A stretch of 64,000 nt of DNA from Mucilaginibacter psychrotolerans (lineage in GTDB: Bacteria; Bacteroidota; Bacteroidia; Sphingobacteriales; Sphingobacteriaceae). Under the pieces are notes generated by a model. That model did not search any database and had not been told where the DNA came from. It worked only from the letters and a program-made list of their open reading frames with translations. This document shows positions 31,002-40,670 of this stretch, piece by piece. Each line of letters opens with the position of its first letter. Position 1 is the stretch's first letter. The position numbers were made by a program, and so were the translations under genes. The DNA is taken from positions 62,001 to 126,000 of the forward strand of contig NZ_SOZE01000001.1 in NCBI RefSeq assembly GCF_004519315.1, given 5' to 3'.

Positions 31002-31850
31002 ATGAATAAGTTCATAATAAAATACTTAACGTGCTTATTTGTCGTCCTGTTCATTTCTTGCAGTAATGCAAACAAATCTATCAAAGTTAAGGGTTCCGAC
31101 ACCGAAGTTAACTTGGCTGTAAGCCTGGCCGAGAATTTTTACAAGGTCCACCAGGATTTTAGTGTGGCTATCTCTGGCGGTGGCTCGGGCTTAGGTATTG
31201 CCTCGCTGCTTAACGGGCAAACCGATATTGCTAATTCTTCCCGCCCCTTAAATGCTGAAGAAGTTTCCCTTTTAAAAGCTAAAGGAATCCCAATACGAAC
31301 AGTAGTTTTCGCAGAGGATGCTACAGCCTTTATCGTTCATAAAAACTTCCCACTTGATTCAATCGATGTGGTGACATTAACTAAAGTATTAAAGGGGGAA
31401 TACAAAACATGGAAACCGGTTACCGGGCAGGATATACTGATTAATATTTACGGACGGCAAAGTAATTCGGGAACGCATTCCTTTATAGGTAAAAAACTGA
31501 AGATTCAATTTAGCCGGGATGCCAAGGAAATGAATGGTAGTGCCCAGATAGTGGAAGGCATTAAGCGCGATAAATCAGGCATCGGCTATGTAGGGGCGGG
31601 TTATATACTTAATAACGGAAGCGAACAGCCTGTTAAAGTTTTAAAGATTATGGAAAAACCGGGAAGCCGTGCGATATCGCCTTTAGATGTAAAAGCGATT
31701 GCAGCACGCCGGTACTATTTTCAGCGCCCCTTATACCAGTTCATACCGGTTAAGTCATGGAATAAGGTGGCCGCATTTATTCAGTTTGAAAAAAGCCCGG
31801 CGGGGCAAAAGATCATTACTACATCCGGTTACTATATTATCCCTAAATAA
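31002..31850 (+). CDS. pstS: Phosphate ABC transporter substrate-binding lipoprotein
   Basis: 282 residues with a lipoprotein signal ending at Cys20 (LFISCSN). It shows the PstS-like pattern KGSDTEVNLAVSLAENF, then the phosphate-contacting SGGGSGLGIASLLNG and DIANSSRPL, and later RQSNSGTHSF. It binds inorganic phosphate outside the inner membrane and delivers it to PstCA. It is short for PstS but typical of the PstS-like lipoproteins in Bacteroidota. It ends 3 bases before the pstC start. Confidence 0.92.
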   Translation: MNKFIIKYLTCLFVVLFISCSNANKSIKVKGSDTEVNLAVSLAENFYKVHQDFSVAISGGGSGLGIASLLNGQTDIANSSRPLNAEEVSLLKAKGIPIRTVVFAEDATAFIVHKNFPLDSIDVVTLTKVLKGEYKTWKPVTGQDILINIYGRQSNSGTHSFIGKKLKIQFSRDAKEMNGSAQIVEGIKRDKSGIGYVGAGYILNNGSEQPVKVLKIMEKPGSRAISPLDVKAIAARRYYFQRPLYQFIPVKSWNKVAAFIQFEKSPAGQKIITTSGYYIIPK

Positions 31851-31853
31851 GCC

Positions 31854-32744
31854 ATGAAATTAGCGATCAGAGAAAAAACGGATAAAGCTGCCAGGTTAAT
31901 ATTCAGGATGACCGGCCTCATGGTTATTGCAATTTTGGCAGGGATATTTTTAATGCTGCTTTGGAATACGGTTGCTTTCTTTTTGAAAGTGAGGGCTTTT
32001 GATTTTATTACCGGCTCCCAATGGGATCCATCGGGTAACCCGGCCAACTACGGTATGCTGCCGCTTTTGATGAGCACCACGCTGGTCACTTTCGGGGCAA
32101 TGGGTATAGCCATCCCCTTAGGCATCGGAACCGCTTCTTTCCTGTCTGACTATGCTGGTAAAAAGCTTAAAAGTGTTTTAAAACCAGCTATTGAGATGCT
32201 GGCATCTGTTCCTTCCGTGGCTATTGGCTTCTTAGGCATTGTGGTATTAGGCCCAGGCATCGCTGGGATTACCGGTCAATCAAACGGATTAAACGCGTTA
32301 AACGGGGCGGTGTTACTCGCCATTATGTCTTTGCCTACCATCATTACCGTTACCCAGGATGCACTGGAAGGAGTGCCGAACACATACAAAGAGGCCAGTT
32401 ACAGTGTAGGCGCCAACCGGTGGCAAACGTTAATCCAGGTAACTATACCGGCCGCAGCTCCCGGCATACTGGCCGCTGTTATGCTGGGTGTGGGCCGCGC
32501 CATCGGAGAAACCATGACCGTGCTGATGGCTACCGGTAATACATCTGCTTTTCCAAAGGGTTTTTTTCATTCTGTGCGGACCATGACGGCCACCATCGCC
32601 ATAGAAATGGGCGAAGTGCCTTATCAAACCACCCATTACTATGCGCTATTCGCCGTGGCGGCGGTGCTGTTTTTGATGACGTTGCTGGTTAATATCGTAG
32701 GTGAACATTTTGTAAACAAATACCGCAAATACCAGGCTTCATGA
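31854..32744 (+). CDS. pstC: Phosphate ABC transporter permease PstC
   Basis: 296 residues, six helices. It has the permease EAA loop (EGVPNTYKEASYSVGANRWQ at about 171-190) and GRAIGETMTVLMATGN downstream, which are PstC hallmarks. It forms the inner-membrane channel with PstA. The last four bases overlap the pstA ATG (ATGA), indicating coupling. Confidence 0.93.
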   Translation: MKLAIREKTDKAARLIFRMTGLMVIAILAGIFLMLLWNTVAFFLKVRAFDFITGSQWDPSGNPANYGMLPLLMSTTLVTFGAMGIAIPLGIGTASFLSDYAGKKLKSVLKPAIEMLASVPSVAIGFLGIVVLGPGIAGITGQSNGLNALNGAVLLAIMSLPTIITVTQDALEGVPNTYKEASYSVGANRWQTLIQVTIPAAAPGILAAVMLGVGRAIGETMTVLMATGNTSAFPKGFFHSVRTMTATIAIEMGEVPYQTTHYYALFAVAAVLFLMTLLVNIVGEHFVNKYRKYQAS

Positions 32745-33586
32745 ACAAAAAAATCACAGCCATTATTGAATGGGGCACCTTGCTGGTCAGCACCGGCTTG
32801 GTCTGTTTCTTCCTGATTGCCATCCTTTGGGATTTAATCAGTAAAGGAGCGCCGTCCTTATCCTGGCAATTCATCAGTACCTCACCTACAAATGGCATGA
32901 CCAAAGGCGGTATCCTGCCTGCAATTATAGGCACCATATTACTCACGCTGATAACCGCCCTGGTGGCGGCGCCCTTTGGCATTTGCTGTGCTATTTATTT
33001 GAATGAATACGCAGTTGATAACTGGTTAACCCGAATCATCAGAGCTTCTATCCGGAATTTGGCAGGTGTGCCTTCCATAATTTATGGCTTATTCGGGCTG
33101 GCACTGTTTGTTCAGGGCCTGCAAATGGGTACTTCGCTTTTGGCTGCGGGATTAACGCTGGGCCTTTTGTCGTTGCCCTACATTATCATCACAACAGAAG
33201 AAGCATTACGCCGTATTCCCAACCGGATGCGCGAGGCCGCATTGGCCGTTGGGGCTACCAAATTTGAATCTATCCGCGATGTGGTGCTACCGTCTGCCAT
33301 TCCGGGCATGCTCACCGGCCTGGTGCTAACACTGTCCAGAGCTGCCGGTGAAACGGCGCCTATTTTGTTTACCGGCGTAGCTTTTTATATCAATAAACCG
33401 GCTGGCTATTTAAACCAGGAGTTTATGGCGCTGCCATATCATCTATACATGTTATCCACCCAACATCAGGCTATAGAACAGGTAAGGCCATTAGCTTACG
33501 GTACGGCTTTGGTATTGATCATTGTGGTATTCCTTTTAAATCTTTCCGCTTTTTATATCCGATATCAACATAGTAAGCATGAATGA
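32741..33586 (+). CDS. pstA: Phosphate ABC transporter permease PstA
   Basis: 281 residues, six helices. The EAA loop reads RIPNRMREAALAVGATKFES, followed by SRAAGETAPILFTG, the PstA signature. Together with PstC it makes the phosphate channel. It overlaps pstC at its start and pstB at its end (8 bases). Confidence 0.93.
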   Translation: MNKKITAIIEWGTLLVSTGLVCFFLIAILWDLISKGAPSLSWQFISTSPTNGMTKGGILPAIIGTILLTLITALVAAPFGICCAIYLNEYAVDNWLTRIIRASIRNLAGVPSIIYGLFGLALFVQGLQMGTSLLAAGLTLGLLSLPYIIITTEEALRRIPNRMREAALAVGATKFESIRDVVLPSAIPGMLTGLVLTLSRAAGETAPILFTGVAFYINKPAGYLNQEFMALPYHLYMLSTQHQAIEQVRPLAYGTALVLIIVVFLLNLSAFYIRYQHSKHE

Positions 33587-34340
33587 AGAACAAATTAAAC
33601 TGGCGGCGACAGCTGCAAACTTATGGTTTGGCCGTAAGCAGGTATTGAAAAACGTTAGCGTTGCTTTCCCGAAAAATAAAATAACCGCGCTCATTGGCCC
33701 TTCGGGTTGTGGTAAAAGCACCCTGCTCAGGTGTTTTAACCGGATGCATGACCTTTCAAACGATGTAACAATTGAGGGCAAGTTTTTGCTGGAAGGTGAG
33801 GATCTATACAAAGGATCTCTTTCGGCAACGGAAGTCCGCAGGCGCATTGGTATGGTATTCCAACAAGCTAACCCTTTCCCTAAAAGTATTTATGAAAATA
33901 TCAATTATGGCTTAAAGATCAATGATATCCCGAAAGAAGAGCGCCAGGAAATTATAGAGCACGCCTTGAAAGAAAGCTATATATGGGATGAAGTAAAAGA
34001 TGACCTGCAGAAACCCGCCACCAGGTTATCCGGAGGGCAGCAACAGCGGCTATGCATTGCACGGGCGGTAGCGCTGCGCCCCGAAGTGATCCTGATGGAC
34101 GAACCCTGTTCGGCATTAGACCCTATAAGCACCTCGAAGATAGAGGAGCTGATATTGAAATTGAAAAAAGACTATACCATCGTAATCGTAACGCATAATA
34201 TGCAGCAGGCGCAACGTGTGGCGGATCAGACGGTTTTTATGTACCTCGGAGAAATTATTGAAGCGGGCGATACGAGCCAGATATTTGATGAACCTGGTAT
34301 GGAATTAACAAAAAATTATGTGCAGGGTCATTTCGGGTAG
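33579..34340 (+). CDS. pstB: Phosphate ABC transporter ATP-binding protein PstB
   Basis: 253 residues. Walker A GPSGCGKST is at 40-48, the Q loop is in GMVFQQANPFPKSIYEN, the signature is LSGGQQQRLCIARA, and Walker B is VILMDEPCSALD, followed by the switch His in VIVTHNMQQA. It powers phosphate import. The operon ends here without phoU or a PhoBR pair, so regulation is not visible in the window. Confidence 0.95.
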   Translation: MNEEQIKLAATAANLWFGRKQVLKNVSVAFPKNKITALIGPSGCGKSTLLRCFNRMHDLSNDVTIEGKFLLEGEDLYKGSLSATEVRRRIGMVFQQANPFPKSIYENINYGLKINDIPKEERQEIIEHALKESYIWDEVKDDLQKPATRLSGGQQQRLCIARAVALRPEVILMDEPCSALDPISTSKIEELILKLKKDYTIVIVTHNMQQAQRVADQTVFMYLGEIIEAGDTSQIFDEPGMELTKNYVQGHFG

Positions 34341-34475
34341 CATTATACGTATTAGTTAACGCATCGAAAACTATCTGATTTTAATGCTTAAAATATTCAG
34401 ATTTAAAACAGAATGAAATGATTATCGATTGACAATCAGCTGTTATTAAAACGAAAAGTGAATCATAATTATTCC

Positions 34476-34483
34476 TATTTTTG
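34476..34483 (+). promoter_or_regulatory. Candidate -7 box overlapping the start of the small pre-czcA gene
   Basis: TATTTTTG exactly fits TAnnTTTG. A start of transcription a few bases on (about 34488) would coincide with in-frame TTG codons at 34481 and 34490, so the mRNA might be nearly leaderless. No good TTG is found at -33. Confidence 0.4.
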
Positions 34484-34876
34484 TCAGTATTGAAAAAGTT
34501 CGCAGCCATATTTTTATTAACAGCTTACCTGTTTTCAACAACTGAACTCCACCAGTTGCTGAGGCTGCCTGTGGTTTTTGAACACTTTGCAGCACATCAG
34601 CAAAAAAATAAAAACATCTCTTTTCTTCAGTTCCTGGACATTCATTATATGCATGGCAGCCCGAAAGACAAAGATTACAGTGAAGACATGAAACTGCCTT
34701 TTAAAACAGCAGACAATTGTGCGTCCATGGTATCGCCGGTAGTTATCCCGCCTGTGGCACATCTATTAGAGAATCATATTGTACATATCCCTGAAAAGGA
34801 ATTGTACATACCAAAGGATGAGTTGATCCCATCTTCTTACTTATCCCGCGTGTGGCAGCCGCCAAAATCTTGTTAA
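34481..34876 (+). CDS. Small histidine-containing protein preceding the CzcA-TolC pump
   Basis: 131 residues read from a TTG at 34481; a second TTG at 34490 is also possible, and no early ATG exists. An N-terminal hydrophobic segment (KKFAAIFLLTAYLFSTTEL) acts as a signal or anchor. The remaining protein is rich in His and ends WQPPKSC. Small proteins with this HQLL...PKxC style regularly precede CusA/CzcA-TolC fusions in Bacteroidota, so a metal-related envelope role is likely. It starts a three-gene metal-efflux operon. No biochemical function is known to me. Confidence 0.7.
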   Translation: MSVLKKFAAIFLLTAYLFSTTELHQLLRLPVVFEHFAAHQQKNKNISFLQFLDIHYMHGSPKDKDYSEDMKLPFKTADNCASMVSPVVIPPVAHLLENHIVHIPEKELYIPKDELIPSSYLSRVWQPPKSC

Positions 34877-34970
34877 TTAGTCTTGCATCTAATTTTACTG
34901 ACCGTGCTTAGCATGGCTATTTTTGCTATACGGTACTTTTTGAATTACTAATTTCTCGAAATCTAATTTT

Positions 34971-37900
34971 ATGTTAAATCATATTATCGCTTTTTCCGTG
35001 CGGAATAAGCTGATCATCGGGCTTTTTATGATCGCCCTGATCGGCTATGGCAGCTTCCAATTCACCAAACTGCCTATTGATGCCGTACCCGATATTACCA
35101 ACAACCAGGTACAGGTCATTACCATCGCTCCATCGTTTGGGGCCACAGACATTGAACGTTTAGTTACTTATCCTATAGAACAGGCCAATAGCAATATTTC
35201 GGGCTTAAAAGAGATCCGAAGTTTTTCCCGTTTTGGTCTTTCACTCGTGACCATTGTTTTTGACGACGCCACGGATGTTTACTGGGCAAGGCAACAGGTT
35301 GCCGAACGTTTGCAAAAAGTGCAAACGCAGATACCCGCCGGTATCGGAACCCCAGAGCTGGGACCGGTAAGTACCGGCCTGGGCGAAATTTACCAGTACG
35401 TAGTGCGCCCTAAAAAAGGCTACGCCGGTAAATACAACGAAACCGACCTGCGTACCATGCAGGATTGGATCGTTCGCCGCCAGTTGCTTGGTGTTAAAGG
35501 CGTTGCCGAAGTGAGCAGCTTCGGTGGAAAGCTGAAGCAGTACTCCATAGAAGTTGATCCTAATAAACTGCTTTCGCATAATATTAATATAACTGATGTT
35601 TTCAAGGCACTGGAAAATAACAACCAGAATACCGGTGGTGCTTACATTGAAAAGGGGCCTACCGTTTTGTATATAAGAAGCGAAGGATTGATTGGTAGTA
35701 TTGACGATATCAATAACACGGTCATTAAAAATACTGCTGACGGTTCGCCGCTTTTTATAAAAGATGTAGCCGATGTAAAAATAGGATACGCTACCCGCTA
35801 TGGAGCGATGTGCTATAACGATGAAGGCGAGGTTGCGGGTGCGGTGGTAATGATGCTTAAGGGTGCTAACAGCAGCGAGGTAATTAAAAATGTAAAGGAG
35901 CGTATTGTACAGATACAGAAAACCCTGCCCGAAGGGGTGGTGATAGAACCGTTTCTGGACCGCACCAAGATGGTGAATAATGCTATTGGTACCGTAGAAC
36001 ATAATTTACTGGAAGGTGCGCTCATCGTGGTTTTCGTGCTGGTGTTATTCCTCGGCAATTTCAGGGCGGGATTATTGGTAGCATCCGTAATTCCGCTGGC
36101 TATGTTGTTCGCCATAATTATGATGAACCTTTTCGGCGTAAGCGGTAACCTCATGAGCCTTGGCGCGCTCGACTTTGGTTTGATAGTAGATGGGGCAGTA
36201 ATTATTGTAGAAGCCGTCATGCACACGCTTAGCCATAGTAAGCATTTTACCAAGGTTGGTGTATTGGGTCAGGAAGATATGGATAGGGAGGTGAACAGTT
36301 CTGCCAGCAAAATGATGAATAGTGCCGTTTTTGGGCAGATTATTATACTAGTGGTGTATCTGCCCATCTTCACTTTGCAAGGCATTGAGGGTAAAATGTT
36401 TAAGCCTATGGCGCAAACCGTAGCTTTTGCTTTATTAGGAGCTTTTATATTATCACTCACGTATATCCCTATGATGAGCGCAGTGTTTCTGAGCAAGAAG
36501 ATCAAGCACCAGCCTAACTTTTCGGACCGGTTGATGGCCAGGGTTGAAAGAGCGTATCAGTCGGCGCTTAACCGGGTAATTGCTTTCCCGAAAGTGGTAT
36601 TGCTGGCGGTTGTGGGGCTGTTTATATTTTCGGCTTTTATATTAACTACGTTGGGCGGTGAGTTCATTCCCGCGCTGGAAGAAGGGGATTTTGCGGTGGA
36701 CACCCGGGTGTTAACGGGCAGCAGCCTGAATACAACCATTGCCAATACGCAAAAAGCCGCGCATATTTTAAAAACACAGTTTCCTGAAGTAGAAAAGGTG
36801 GTAACCAAAATAGGCAGCGGCGAAGTACCGACAGACCCCATGCCCATGGATGCCAGCGATATGATGGTAATTTTAAAGCCTAAAAACGAATGGACATCAG
36901 CCAAAACCTTTAATGAACTGTCTGAAAAAATGGGGAATGCCTTACAGGCCGTGCCCGGTGTTACCGCGGGTTTCCAGTTTCCGGTGCAAATGCGTTTTAA
37001 CGAACTGATGACCGGCGCACGCCAGGATGTGGTTTGTAAAATATTTGGTGAAGATCTGGATACCCTTGCAGCTTACGCGAATAAGCTGGGCAAGATCATT
37101 AATACTGTAGATGGTGCAAAAAACCTGTATGTAGAAGCAGTTGCAGGCATGCCGCAGATCATCATCAATTATAACCGCAGTGCCATTGCACAGTACAACC
37201 TCAACATAACCGACATTAATAAAGTGGTGAATACCGCTCTTGCCGGGCAAAGCACAGGTACGCTGTTTGAAGGCGAAAAACGCTTTGAGGTAGTGGTGAG
37301 AATAAGCGGAGAGCAGAAGAGAGATCTGAAGGATATTCAAAACTTACTGATCCCGACCCCGCAGGGTACGCAAATTCCATTGTACCAGCTTGCAGATGTG
37401 CAGATAAAAAACGGCCCTAACCAGATACAGCGGGAGGATGCCAAACGGCGCATTGTAGTGGGCTTTAACGTACGCGGCAGGGATGTACAAACCATTGTAA
37501 ACGAGTTACAAGCCAAGGTAGATAAACAGCTTAAATTCCCGACCGGGTATTATGTTACCTATGGCGGCGCATTTGAAAACCTGAATGCCGCAAAGCAACG
37601 CCTGATGATAGCGGTGCCTGTTTCATTGCTGCTCATCTTTCTGTTGCTTTATTTCGCATTTAACTCTATTAAGCATGGCTTATTGATCTACTCTGCAATT
37701 CCCTTATCCGCTATCGGGGGCATCCTTTTCCTGGCGTTGCGTGGTATGCCCTTCAGTATTAGTGCTGGTGTGGGTTTTATAGCACTGTTTGGGGTGGCGG
37801 TACTCAACGGTATTGTATTGATCTCGGAGTTTAATCAACTAAAAAAAGAAGGTATGACAGATCTGAAAAGAATTGTTTTAATGGGTACCAAGGTAAGGTT

Positions 37901-39323
37901 AAGACCCGTTCTGATGACCGCATTTGTGGCTTCACTGGGTTTCTTCCCTATGGCTATCAGTAATGGTGCAGGTGCCGAAGTACAAAGGCCTTTGGCCACG
38001 GTAGTTATAGGTGGCTTATTGATAGCAACCTTTCTTACGTTGTTTGTATTGCCTGTTTTGTATATCATGTTTGAAAAAGGTTTCAAAACCGGGCTTAGCA
38101 AAACAACAACAACTTTAGTTTCCATCGTCTTATTGACCGTACTTAGCCAGGCTTCAAATGCTCAAACACCCATTACGCTTAAAGCCGCAATTGATACTGC
38201 TTTAAAAAATAATTTGCAGGTAAAACACGAACAGTTAAAGGCAAAATATCAGCAAATGCTGATCGGTACTTCGGCAAACATCTCCCAGGCAACGCTTTTT
38301 GGCGAAGTTGGGCAGATAAACAGCAGTTATAGCGATACTAAATTCGGTATCTCGCAATCCTTCAACTTCCCCACGGTTTATAGCAGGCAAAAGGAATTGC
38401 TTAAAGCGGAATGGAGCAGCAGTGTTTTAAATGTTTCGGTAAACCAGGCCATGTTAAAAAAACAGGTTACGCAAGCATTTTACACACTAGTATATTTAAA
38501 AGAGAAGAGGTTATTACTGCAACATACCGATAGTTTATACCTCGGCTTCTATAGAAAAGCCGAGCTACGCCTCGCGAAAGGAGAGACCAATATATTGGAG
38601 AAAACCAGTGCCGAAACCTTACTCGGCCAGGTGCAAATGCAGCTCAATCAACTAAAAGAAGATGTAAGCATCGTGCGGTTACAATTCCAGCTGCTGCTCA
38701 ACACCACAGCGCAGTTCACGCTCGATAATTCCGATCATCAATTGGCCCTTGCAACCGCCGTAGACACGCTTAATTTAACCGAACACCCGGCGATAAAGTT
38801 GATTGCGCAGCAACAACAGGTTGCAGATGCCGCAATCCGTTTAGAAAAAAGCAAGCTTTTGCCCGATCTTTCCATCGGGTATAACAACACCAGTATTAAA
38901 GGTATCGGTGCAGATAATAAGCTTTACAATGGTTCAAAACGGTTTAATTCCGTACAGGTGGGCATAGGTATCCCCATTTTTGCCGGCGCGCAAAAAGCCC
39001 GCATCAATAGTGCCCGTGTGAACAAGCAGGTAGCGGATAGTAACCTTGCGGCAGAGGTACAAAGTATGACCGCCAATTATCAGGCTGCCCTTTTCCAATA
39101 CCGCAAATACCTGCAAACGGTTCGGTACTTTGAAAGTAAACCCTTAAAAAATGCCGTGTTGATTGCCAATACCGCCAACCAACAAATTGCCGCCGGAAAC
39201 ATCAACTATCTGGAATGGACGCAGTTGGTAAACCAGGCTACAACCATTAAAAATGATTATCTGGAAGCAGTACGTAACCTCAATGAGGCCATCATCCAAC
39301 TTAACTATCTTTCAAACAACTAA
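34971..39323 (+). CDS. CzcA/CusA heavy-metal RND efflux pump fused to a TolC-like outer-membrane factor
   Basis: 1450 residues. Residues 1 to about 1045 form a complete CzcA/CusA-type RND pump with the TM4 proton-relay residues Asp401, Asp407 and Glu414 (DFGLIVDGAVIIVEAV) diagnostic of heavy-metal RND. Residues about 1065-1450 are a TolC/OMF domain (ITLKAAIDTALKNNLQVKH at its start, long helical repeats). The junction contains a hydrophobic helix and ASNAQ around residues 1061-1065, which reads like a signal peptidase site. No separate outer-membrane factor gene is present. The metal (Cu, Ag, Co, Zn or Cd) cannot be fixed. Confidence 0.93.
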   Translation: MLNHIIAFSVRNKLIIGLFMIALIGYGSFQFTKLPIDAVPDITNNQVQVITIAPSFGATDIERLVTYPIEQANSNISGLKEIRSFSRFGLSLVTIVFDDATDVYWARQQVAERLQKVQTQIPAGIGTPELGPVSTGLGEIYQYVVRPKKGYAGKYNETDLRTMQDWIVRRQLLGVKGVAEVSSFGGKLKQYSIEVDPNKLLSHNINITDVFKALENNNQNTGGAYIEKGPTVLYIRSEGLIGSIDDINNTVIKNTADGSPLFIKDVADVKIGYATRYGAMCYNDEGEVAGAVVMMLKGANSSEVIKNVKERIVQIQKTLPEGVVIEPFLDRTKMVNNAIGTVEHNLLEGALIVVFVLVLFLGNFRAGLLVASVIPLAMLFAIIMMNLFGVSGNLMSLGALDFGLIVDGAVIIVEAVMHTLSHSKHFTKVGVLGQEDMDREVNSSASKMMNSAVFGQIIILVVYLPIFTLQGIEGKMFKPMAQTVAFALLGAFILSLTYIPMMSAVFLSKKIKHQPNFSDRLMARVERAYQSALNRVIAFPKVVLLAVVGLFIFSAFILTTLGGEFIPALEEGDFAVDTRVLTGSSLNTTIANTQKAAHILKTQFPEVEKVVTKIGSGEVPTDPMPMDASDMMVILKPKNEWTSAKTFNELSEKMGNALQAVPGVTAGFQFPVQMRFNELMTGARQDVVCKIFGEDLDTLAAYANKLGKIINTVDGAKNLYVEAVAGMPQIIINYNRSAIAQYNLNITDINKVVNTALAGQSTGTLFEGEKRFEVVVRISGEQKRDLKDIQNLLIPTPQGTQIPLYQLADVQIKNGPNQIQREDAKRRIVVGFNVRGRDVQTIVNELQAKVDKQLKFPTGYYVTYGGAFENLNAAKQRLMIAVPVSLLLIFLLLYFAFNSIKHGLLIYSAIPLSAIGGILFLALRGMPFSISAGVGFIALFGVAVLNGIVLISEFNQLKKEGMTDLKRIVLMGTKVRLRPVLMTAFVASLGFFPMAISNGAGAEVQRPLATVVIGGLLIATFLTLFVLPVLYIMFEKGFKTGLSKTTTTLVSIVLLTVLSQASNAQTPITLKAAIDTALKNNLQVKHEQLKAKYQQMLIGTSANISQATLFGEVGQINSSYSDTKFGISQSFNFPTVYSRQKELLKAEWSSSVLNVSVNQAMLKKQVTQAFYTLVYLKEKRLLLQHTDSLYLGFYRKAELRLAKGETNILEKTSAETLLGQVQMQLNQLKEDVSIVRLQFQLLLNTTAQFTLDNSDHQLALATAVDTLNLTEHPAIKLIAQQQQVADAAIRLEKSKLLPDLSIGYNNTSIKGIGADNKLYNGSKRFNSVQVGIGIPIFAGAQKARINSARVNKQVADSNLAAEVQSMTANYQAALFQYRKYLQTVRYFESKPLKNAVLIANTANQQIAAGNINYLEWTQLVNQATTIKNDYLEAVRNLNEAIIQLNYLSNN

Positions 39324-39333
39324 AATTCAGATC

Positions 39334-40467
39334 ATGAAATCCATCATATATTTATCAGCAATTATATTAACGTTATCCGCTTGCGGCGGTAAAAAAACGG
39401 CAGTAGAAACTAAAGACGAAGCCGTCAACCCCAATATCGTTATCTTAACAGATGCACAGCTAAAAAATGCAGCCATAACCACTGGTAAAATCGCGCAACA
39501 GGAAATATCTTCCATTTTAAAACTCAACGGTAAAATTGATGTTCCGCCGCAAAACATGGTTTCTATTAGTGTACCGCTTGGAGGGTATTTGAAGTCGACA
39601 AAGTTGCTCCCCGGCATGCATGTTAATAAAGGTGAGGCTATTGCCGTGATAGAAGACCAGCAATACATTCAGCTACAACAAGATTACCTTACAGCGAAGG
39701 CCCGCATCGGCTACCTGGAGAATGAATACAACCGTCAAAAAGACCTTAACCAAAGCAAAGCCAGCAGCGATAAGGTTTATCAGCAGGCCGAAGCAGAGTT
39801 TCGAAGCCAACAAGTGCTGATCAGTTCATTAGCAGAGAAATTGCAGCTTATTGGTATTAACGTGCGAAATATCAGCGTGTCAAAAATATCCCGGAGCGTA
39901 AATATCTACTCGCCCATCAGTGGTTTTGTATCAAAAGTAAATGTCAATATCGGCAAATACGTGTCACCAACGGAGGTGTTGTTTGAGTTGGTTAACCCAA
40001 CAGATATCCACCTGGCACTAAAAGTATATGAGAAGGATCTGGAAAAATTATATATCGGTCAAAAGCTGGTGGCCTATACCAACAATGAGCCTGCAAAAAA
40101 ACACGAGGCCGAGATATTGCTCATAGCCAGGGACCTCTCGGCCGACAGGAACGCAGATGTGCATTGCCATTTCGAGATCTACGATAAAACGCTCGTTCCG
40201 GGCACTTACATGAATGCCGAAATACAGGTAAAAAACTCCAGGGCTTTTGCCATTCCCAACGAAGCGATCGTTCAGTTTGAAGGCAAACAGTATATCTACA
40301 AAGTTACAGGGCCCCGGCAATTTGAGATGACGCCGGTAAACACGGGCGAAAGTGAAAATGGCTTTACAGAAATCCTTTCCCCAACAAAGGATATGACGTC
40401 CAATGCGGTTTTTGTTACTAAGGGCGCTTATTCGCTGTTAATGATGATGAAGAATAAAGCTGAATAG
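39334..40467 (+). CDS. RND efflux periplasmic adaptor (CzcB/CusB-like lipoprotein)
   Basis: 377 residues from the ATG at 39334, ten bases after the pump stop. Longer in-frame readings start inside the pump gene and lack a signal. A lipoprotein signal ends at Cys17 (LTLSACGG). A membrane-fusion barrel-sandwich follows (PLGGYLKSTKLLPGMHVNKG and IYSPISGFVSKVNVNIGKYV), with a helical hairpin between. It bridges the RND pump and the outer-membrane factor. It is the last gene of the metal-efflux operon. Confidence 0.9.
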   Translation: MKSIIYLSAIILTLSACGGKKTAVETKDEAVNPNIVILTDAQLKNAAITTGKIAQQEISSILKLNGKIDVPPQNMVSISVPLGGYLKSTKLLPGMHVNKGEAIAVIEDQQYIQLQQDYLTAKARIGYLENEYNRQKDLNQSKASSDKVYQQAEAEFRSQQVLISSLAEKLQLIGINVRNISVSKISRSVNIYSPISGFVSKVNVNIGKYVSPTEVLFELVNPTDIHLALKVYEKDLEKLYIGQKLVAYTNNEPAKKHEAEILLIARDLSADRNADVHCHFEIYDKTLVPGTYMNAEIQVKNSRAFAIPNEAIVQFEGKQYIYKVTGPRQFEMTPVNTGESENGFTEILSPTKDMTSNAVFVTKGAYSLLMMMKNKAE

Positions 40468-40670
40468 TTTGCGTTGTGCCATTTTTTGCAACAGGCGTAA
40501 AGCGAGGGCTCGCTGTTTTCTGTACTTTACTACTGGTGCAAAGATGCCCGTTATATGCTATCTAAATTAAAAATCAATGAGCGGGGCGGAGAAGTTGGAT
40601 TCAGCGACTCTGCCCATGCTTGATTTTCAGCCTGTTCCTAGGATATTTTGTAAAGCCCTGTTTGTCGATG

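Noticed and set aside
39253..39333. Upstream in-frame extension of the periplasmic adaptor gene
   Set aside because: It would overlap the pump gene and bury the lipoprotein signal; the ATG at 39334 gives a proper LSAC lipobox.
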